A stretch of 64,000 nucleotides of DNA from Odontocerum albicorne (Eukaryota; Arthropoda; Insecta; Trichoptera; Odontoceridae): positions 17,661,932 to 17,725,931 of the forward strand of contig OX463856.1 of assembly GCA_949825065.1 (NCBI GenBank). Direction: 5' to 3'. Shown here one piece after another: positions 63,968 to 64,000 of the stretch. The notes beneath the pieces are model-generated. The model was given only the letters and a program-made list of their open reading frames with translations, was not told where the DNA came from and searched no databases. The translations under genes and the position numbers were made by a program. The first letter of the stretch is position 1. Every line of letters begins with the position of its first letter.

Positions 63968-64000
<33 letters not shown>
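63964..64000. repeat. (AT)n microsatellite at window edge
   Basis: An uninterrupted at-dinucleotide run from about 63964 to the window end. Its true length is unknown. Confidence 0.97.

Overview
This window looks like intergenic, transposon-rich DNA from an animal, most likely an insect or another arthropod. It is strongly AT-rich (roughly 70% AT by eye). I found no convincing host gene, no rRNA, no stand-alone tRNA gene and no bacterial-type operon. The arthropod call is an inference from the repeats: RTE-like LINE tails with the RWxGHVxRM motif, a jockey-type gag, Penelope-like elements, a mariner-type transposase relic, a hAT relic and several tRNA-derived SINEs. Most open reading frames in the window are chance frames, and most of the supposed starts of the real relics are not ATG.

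Layout. 1-7 kb: LINE relics on both strands, the tail of a Penelope-like element (PLE) whose 3' UTR carries a 40-bp array, and a young-looking 5'-truncated LINE with an apparent 14-bp target duplication (6.47-7.0 kb). 8.7-13.1 kb: a second SINE family, the first copy of SINE A, and an 84-bp tandem array with an alternating A/B pattern. 14.2-18.2 kb: the LINE whose 3' tail matches SINE A, an RNase H LINE relic, an internally deleted mariner relic, a LINE reverse transcriptase that decays into a 43-bp minisatellite, and an RTE tail. 19-37 kb: many fragments of one LINE family (here 'LINE-B'), SINE A copies including an inverted pair and one with a triplicated promoter head, a degenerate ~188-bp satellite, and a second mariner tail. 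37-46 kb: an inverted PLE tail and RTE-like relics. 46.9-49.6 kb: a jockey-type element with an intact gag N-terminal part fused to what looks like its own 3' end, then the SINE A partner LINE, a SINE A copy and a LINE tail. 50.9-52.1 kb: the best-preserved coding sequence, a PLE reverse transcriptase C-terminal part plus GIY-YIG endonuclease. 52.9-64 kb: more SINE A, two copies of another RTE tail, a possible solo LTR, a hAT end with transposase C-terminus, a ~40-bp tandem array, and further LINE-B and 'family C' repeats.

How the parts relate. SINE A copies share roughly 45 bp of 3' sequence with the LINE at 48.66-49.15 kb (also at 14.3, 18.1 and 60.0 kb). This is the classic sign that the SINE borrowed that LINE's reverse transcriptase. 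Three PLE copies share a folded 3' motif. Four separate minisatellites (4.6, 17.4, 30.0 and 45.7 kb) begin inside transposon sequence. The family letters (SINE A, B, E; LINE-B; tail F; family C; repeat D) are labels used only here. Boundaries were set by eye and are accurate to about 10-30 bp unless a terminal repeat is quoted.
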